From Echinometra lucunter (Eukaryota; Echinodermata; Echinoidea; Camarodonta; Echinometridae): DNA of 64,000 nt. A model generated the notes under the pieces. It worked only from the letters and a program-made list of their open reading frames with translations, did no database searches and was not told the DNA's origin. The position numbers were made by a program, and so were the translations under genes. Of the stretch, positions 58,547-64,000 are shown in pieces. How positions within the stretch are numbered: the first letter of the stretch is position 1; the number at the start of each line of letters is the position of its first letter. The stretch covers positions 561,464 to 625,463 of the forward strand of contig CM057158.1 of assembly GCA_029962745.1 (NCBI GenBank), given 5' to 3'.

Positions 58547-59215
58547 CCCGTCAGGTAATTCAGCTTTCTTAAATAAATCTCTCAACTGCTCCACTTTTAT
58601 ACACCAGATTAGTGATCCTTACATTAATTCTTTTTTCCCCATGGCGCTCTTTTCCCTTCTGACAAGTGAGTCCTTGTTACTTCTAATGAATCTCCCTACT
58701 GAAAGGTATAAGTGCCCGATTTTAACTGCGCATTTTTTCGTTCTAAAAGTGCATGCATTCTCCTCTACATCTCTGATAAGTTCCCTCTTTCAATTTGGGC
58801 AGGGTCCCCATTCGAAATCGAATACATGCCCCAATTTACTTCTGATGAATTAATCATTTTCCTGGCTAGTAAATTATGTCCCATTCCTCCTGTAAATTCG
58901 CTACAAGTGCCCAATAGCGCCCTTTTGTTCGCTGATAAGTTAGCACATGTATACCTTTTCCATTCTGGCATTACTCCCTTTTTGAAATTTGATACGCACT
59001 TAGCCTTCTAGTAAGTGCCATTTAAACCTGACAAGTGCCCCTTTTTATTTCTTACGAGCGTCCAAGTTTATTGTAAGTGCCCCTTTTCGCTTTTGATTAT
59101 TGCAATTCCCTTTTCGATAAGTGCTTCTTAAAATCTAATGCATGTTCCTTTTTCGTCCTTATTGCGCCATTTCCCCTATTTTAACTATTCCTTTTCTCAT
59201 TTGGTAATGTGTATA
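58547..59215 (+). repeat. Decayed tandem repeat, ~30 bp AAGTGCCCCTTTT unit
   Basis: Variants of AAGTGCCCNTTTTCGNTTCTGAT recur throughout (for example TATAAGTGCCCGATTTTAAC near 58709, ACAAGTGCCCAATAGCGCCC near 58903, TAAGTGCCCCTTTTCGC near 59074). Units are heavily diverged but keep a ~28-35 bp rhythm. It opens frames by chance. Confidence 0.6.
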
Positions 59216-59509
59216 CCTCCGAAGAATCAGAGAAGTTTCGTTTCATATAGGCCTAATAACAGAGTACCTTGTTCTTGATACGACTACAGGGTAAAACCGT
59301 ACATGGAGCAGGAGGAGGCAAGAGCTGGGGATACAACGAACAAAACTTTCCTAAGAACGTACATTGCCCCTAAATTGCAGCTATGAAAATATTTTCATTT
59401 CTCCCCAAAGTTCGCTCGCACTTACTTATTACAACTCACGCTGATATATAAACAGTGTTGTAACGATAATCAAAAATTCTTATCTATTCTCCTTTTCATG
59501 CTGAGATTG

Positions 59510-60610
59510 TACTCTCTATCTTTTCTTGTTTGTAATGACTGTCCCAAAAGGCCACAATAATAACCTCACACATACTGTTTGCTGCATAGTGATCTTTTAT
59601 TAGCAAGTTTGGAGCATACGAAAAAAAAAGAAGAAACAATGAAAGAAACAAATACAAAGCCTAAGAAAGAAACAAAAAAATAAAATTCGCGCTTAATAAG
59701 TTTCGAGCCTAAAATCTCCCCGTTTAAGGAGGGCTGTACGCTGCTTCACTACCATCCTCCAGTTCATCTTTGCGCTTTATCCTTTCATGTTTGCAATGAC
59801 TGCTGCCACAAGGCCAAAATAATAACCTCACACATACACAAACAAATAAATAAAACAAAAGGGAAAACCCAAACAAAAAATGGTGCTTCCTGGGTTTTGA
59901 ACCCAAAATCTCTCCATCAAGCTAGGAGATGCGAGTCAATCACTCTGTGCAAAGAGCTATACGCTGCCTCACTACCACCCTCCAGTTTATCCTTTCCTGT
60001 TTGAAAATGACTGCGGCCAAAAAGCCAATAATAACCTCACACATACAGTTTACTACGTCGGGATTTTTTATTAAAAAGTTCGAAGCATGCAAAATTGAAA
60101 TCAGTTACTAAAAAAAAAAAGAAAAAGAAAGAAGAAACAAAATGGAAAACCCAAACAAAACAGGTGCTTCCTGGGCATCGAACCCTAAATATCCTTGTCG
60201 AGGAGATGCTAGCCAATCGCTCTGTACAGAGGGGTACACGTTGCCTCACCACAATCTTTCAGTTCATCTTCACCCTTTATCTTTTCCTGTTAGCAGGTTT
60301 GCAATGACTGCTGCAAAAAGCCAAAATAATAACTTCACACTGTTTGCTCCATAGAGATTTTTTTAAAAATCTAAGTTGGGGCATACGAAAACATCCGTTA
60401 ATGAAAAAAAAATCAATGAAATATAAAGAAACAAAAAAGAAAAATCCGAACTGAAACAAAAATGAATGCTTCATGGGTTTCGAACCCATGAATCGAAATC
60501 TCCACATTGCGAGTCAATCGCTCGAGATGCAGAGGGCTATGCTGACCGTCTACCAGCCTCCAGGTTATTTTAGCACCCTTTATTCTTTCCGATTTGTGAT
60601 GACTTTTCAA
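59510..60610 (-). repeat. Tandem array of four tRNA-like units
   Basis: Four units of about 200-300 bp. Each contains, on the minus strand, a tRNA-like stretch ending in a B-box-like GGGTTCGAAACCC motif (at about 59701, 59892, 60173 and 60475). Each is followed by an A-rich/T-rich linker and a shared CAATGACTGCTGC..AAAGCCAAAATAATAACCTCACAC block. Plus-strand CTCTGTGCAAAGAG marks the D-arm side. The units are diverged, so this is an old tandem SINE or tRNA-pseudogene array. Confidence 0.65.
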
Positions 60611-60765
60611 ATACATCCATTTTGCGCCACTCACGATCTAAAAGAGTGTTTTACACCGACGAGCTACATTTGTATCTCTGTCATATTAAATGTCTCTTTA
60701 AGGGAAAAAATGAATTTTCTTTTCTGTACAATCCCAACGTAATATGTACCTAAGGTCACATGCAT

Positions 60766-60767
<2 letters not shown>

Positions 60768-60798
<31 letters not shown>
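60768..60798. repeat. Poly-T tract
   Basis: Thirty-one T; possibly the reverse-strand A tail of an old insertion. Confidence 0.9.
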
Positions 60799-60800
<2 letters not shown>

Positions 60801-62300
60801 TACTGTACTTCAATGCCTCACACTACGAACATGACGGACAAAGAAAGCGGACAAAATAAACAACCCCTCTTTCTACCCTTCACAATGGTTCTGGTAGTCA
60901 AAAGAACATCCCTTCGCTGCTATTGTCTAAAATATGTGGAACAGGTGTCACATGTATGCATATTCACGTGGAACTACATGATTAAACATAATAGCTGTGA
61001 TAGATGTTCATAGTGTCAGTGACATACCAACGATAAATCGGCTTTTGAAGGTGTCTTTTCAAAGTGAAGCTTAAAGGCATTCAAACTAGTCTTTCATATC
61101 TTGAAGACATCTTATTGTACTGAAAAGTCAATGTACCTCTTCGCTCCAGAGTTCGTCTTCCACAATCATGACTGAATAGGTTTCCAATGTTATTTTAAGC
61201 TCTCAGTAACGCCATGTTGTTGCCTTAGTGAAAGGGCTTTGATCAGTCAAGTTTGAGCAGAGTAGTGCTTTTATTTCTTTTCACTCGTACAGTATTTTCA
61301 AAGCACAAAAAGCTGAAGTTGGACTGTTCAAGTGAGAGCTTGATGACAGTGCACTCTTTGTAATTGCCAAATTCCTTATGAAACAGATGGGTAGAGGCTT
61401 TGAGTAAGCATACCTTCTTGACGGAGCAATAATACTTGCATTTTAAGGGGGTGATCCTTCTTTCCCCAAATTAAACGAAAGTCCAATATACTATGCATGT
61501 AAGTGATTTTCACTGTATGTCATAAGCATTTATTACACATGAAAAGGAAATGTGGTATCGGTCATCACATTAAAAACAGCAGGGGAGAATGATTTGGAAT
61601 AAAACGAACCGGTGGAGAAAGTGCGATCAAGATTACACAGCTCACACAACGTCGTACAATTAACATTTGGACTTTTGTGTTTGAATTTTCTTCGAATTCG
61701 ACTTGCAGTTGAATACAAAAAGGCAAGAATAAAATATGAGAATGTGTATATGAATCAACTTATTCATGATTTTTGATAATGTATTGAAGGTGATTGACAC
61801 TCATGTCCCTTTGATGAGGACCTTAAACAAAAGAAAAAATTCTCAGTGGATTACTCTAGTGAATTTTACATTTTACCATGCATAAATTCGTCCGATGAAC
61901 GTTGGTATAATTTAGCTTGCATTAATTCGTAAGCAAATACCATTTCTGCCAACCATTTGGTAATACAATCGTACTCTTATAGTCACATTTCATGGAATCT
62001 TTAAAAAGTTGAATGTAGCTTTAAGAAAGCGTAGGCATTTCTAATCACCTCGGGTTAACAATGGATCGTTAGTGGGGCTCTGTATTGATACTTTTGTCCT
62101 AAACGTCTATAGGCTCTATAGTACAGGAGATTCATTCAGGACCATGCAATAGTGAGTGGATTTCGAGGAAATACAAGAACAAATCTCTATAGCTGGGGCT
62201 GTAGTGAAAAATAGGGAAAGAAGCAGGATAAAAAAAACTACAGAGGGAAATGAAAATGGATAAAAAATTGGGCAGAGTGAGGTGCGCAACGCATCCTGCG
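60799..62300. other. Intergenic, nothing recognised
   Basis: No supported gene or repeat. Confidence 0.5.
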
Positions 62301-62310
62301 CCAGCCTACG

Positions 62311-62796
62311 CTGACTGCCGCCACCTAGCTGACTGCCGCCACCTAGCTGACTGCCGCCACCTAGCTGACTGCCGCCACCTAGCTGACTGCCGCCACCTAG
62401 CTGACTGCCGCCACCTAGCTGACTGCCGCCACCTAGCTGACTGCCGCCACCTAGCTGACTGCCGCCACCTAGCTGACTGCCGCCACCTAGCTGACTGCCG
62501 CCACCTAGCTGACTGCCGCCACCTAGCTGACTGCCGCCACCTAGCTGACTGCCGCCACCTAGCTGACTGCCGCCACCTAGCTGACTGCCGCCACCTAGCT
62601 GACTGCCGCCACCTAGCTGACTGCCGCCACCTAGCTGACTGCCGCCACCTAGCTGACTGCCGCCACCTAGCTGACTGCCGCCACCTAGCTGACTGCCGCC
62701 ACCTAGCTGACTGCCGCCACCTAGCTGACTGCCGCCACCTAGCTGACTGCCGCCACCTAGCTGACTGCCGCCACCTAGCTGACTGCCGCCACCTAG
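62311..62796 (+). repeat. Minisatellite: 27 perfect copies of an 18-bp unit
   Basis: Unit CTGACTGCCGCCACCTAG, 486 bp = 27 x 18 with no variant seen. Because 18 is divisible by three, long frames open on both strands (ADCRHL-type on plus, GGGSQL-type on minus). These are not genes: no start context, splice context or family support. One diverged unit (three transitions) lies separately at 62864-62881. Confidence 0.95.
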
Positions 62797-63097
62797 GGGC
62801 GTGGCATTATATAGGACAGCGAACTGGCTGAGCAGGTCTGCTGGGAAGGGGGTGTGGCACTCGCTAACTACCGTCACCTAGGGTCAGGCAGCGCGTTTCT
62901 GCTTTGCAACGTAGCCTAGGCAGTTTTTCGATTAATTGCATCAAACGTGCTGGTTTCAAAGTCTAGGTTTCGTTTCAGCGCCATAGAGATATGAATCTCT
63001 CTGTTTTAAGCTCTCGATCTCCTACGCCTATATAGGCCTACCACTTACAGCGGCGCACACGGGGATCGTGTACGTGTATAGAGAGAATAGATGAAAG

Positions 63098-63833
63098 CAG
63101 TGGCGTAATGAGCCAAAATATTTGAGGGGGGGTCAATCTTTGCGAGAAGCGAAGCGACCAACCCTGAGGGAGTGTAGCGACCGAGCCGGGGTACCCCCCC
63201 CCCCCCCCCCGCTCACGATATGGAGTTTTTTCGCGGGAGGGCTCCTGCACGAAGCGCGGAAGCTCCGACGTTTCTTTGAATTGTTCCTTGTCTGCTCCCG
63301 TTCTTCTTATGTTCTCTTACCTTTTTTCTTTTCTCGCTCTCGCTTTTTTCCCTTCTTCTTTCTTCTTTCTTTTTTGTTGGCGTTTTAGAGGGGGTGACCG
63401 CCCCCATCGCCCCCCTCCCCCGACTATGCAAGTGCCTCCCATGGTAAAGGAGCTTTTGTAGTATTGATGGTTTGCAACTCTGTAAAAGAACACTATTTTG
63501 GCACTACAAACTTACAGCCCGTGTCTAGTTTTGGTAAATGTAAGAATATTCATTTTCAAAGTATGAATCCATTGTCAGATAAACAGATGAAACCAAGTGT
63601 TATATCATAAAACACATTAGTATTGATATTATGCGTGTTTTCTGCCTTGCTATGCATGCTATTTGGGAAATTGTGAATGCGTTACTTAACAACAGAAAGG
63701 GAGTCTAGGGAGAAGTAATGAAATTCGAGTGATATCACGAATATAAAATTGAAAATAAACCATGGTTGAAATTTATTTGGGGGGGGGGGGGCTGACGCCC
63801 CCCCAAGCCCCCCCCCCCTCCAGTACGCCAGTG
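63098..63833 (+). mobile_element. CAGTGGCGTA repeat, copy 2 (longer)
   Basis: Same ends as 57985-58546. The left part additionally holds GCGAGAAGCGAAGCGACC, a C run (63187-63210) and GGAGTTTTTTCGCGGGAGGG. From about 63320 to the right end it is almost identical to copy 1, with only scattered substitutions by eye, indicating recent duplication or transposition. No transposase frame. Confidence 0.85.
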
Positions 63834-64000
63834 TTTGATGATATAAGATGGACTCCATGTCATTGCAGACCTAAAGTCGGCTCTAAATGTTTGATTAAGA
63901 GCCTGATTGCACTTTCAAACTCTAAGGTACTTTGAGCCTAATAATTAATATCAACAAAAGAAACGTTATCGATCCCCGGCATCGATTTCCATTACGAAGA

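Noticed and set aside
62116..62877. 253-residue GGGSQL-repeat frame (minus) and 193-residue ADCRHL-repeat frame (plus, 62250-62831)
   Set aside because: Both arise from an 18-bp minisatellite whose period is divisible by three. No splice sites, start context or non-repeat domain supports either.

Overview
This is an animal nuclear genome window. It has intron-rich genes with canonical splice sites, very low coding density, and many microsatellites, short inverted-repeat DNA elements and tRNA-derived repeats. The repeat style (SINEs with a GTGGATAA tRNA head and a GGGTACC body, runs of C/G, the AGGCCTA motif, CAGTGGCGTA-type elements) suggests a marine deuterostome invertebrate, most probably an echinoderm such as a sea urchin. 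That assignment is inference. No prokaryotic operon, CRISPR array or virus was seen.

Two protein genes are well supported and they converge. On the + strand, 4796-18677 is thiamine triphosphatase (CYTH superfamily). Its large first coding exon (4796-5435) is followed by a 13.1 kb intron and a small last exon (18565-18677), which supplies the last active-site lysine. On the - strand, 55129-41186 is a six-exon coiled-coil protein of a predicted 405 residues that I cannot name. All its introns are phase 0, and one exon is a 30-nt micro-exon with a probable GC-AG intron. The ~22.5 kb between the two 3' ends has no recognisable gene. It holds AT-rich sequence, two or three stretches that look like conserved developmental enhancers, an orphan CCAAT/E2F promoter-like patch (29.6 kb), SINE copies and simple repeats. 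At the left edge a strong minus-strand donor (2549) may mark the first exon of a gene lying left of the window.

The rest is mobile or repetitive DNA. Two families of ~490 bp elements have TTAA target sites (16.6, 48.1 and 52.1 kb). An ACCCCCTGTTC-ended family occurs at 6.2 and 10.5 kb, and several hairpin MITEs are present. There is a fold-back family carrying outward-facing tRNA modules (9 and 56 kb; one module is a perfect cloverleaf with a UCA anticodon). Four tRNA-like units lie in tandem (59.5-60.6 kb). A perfect 27 x 18 bp minisatellite lies at 62.3 kb, and a young repeat pair at 58.0 and 63.1 kb. Both genes carry several of these insertions in their introns. One hairpin element abuts a splice donor of the coiled-coil gene.
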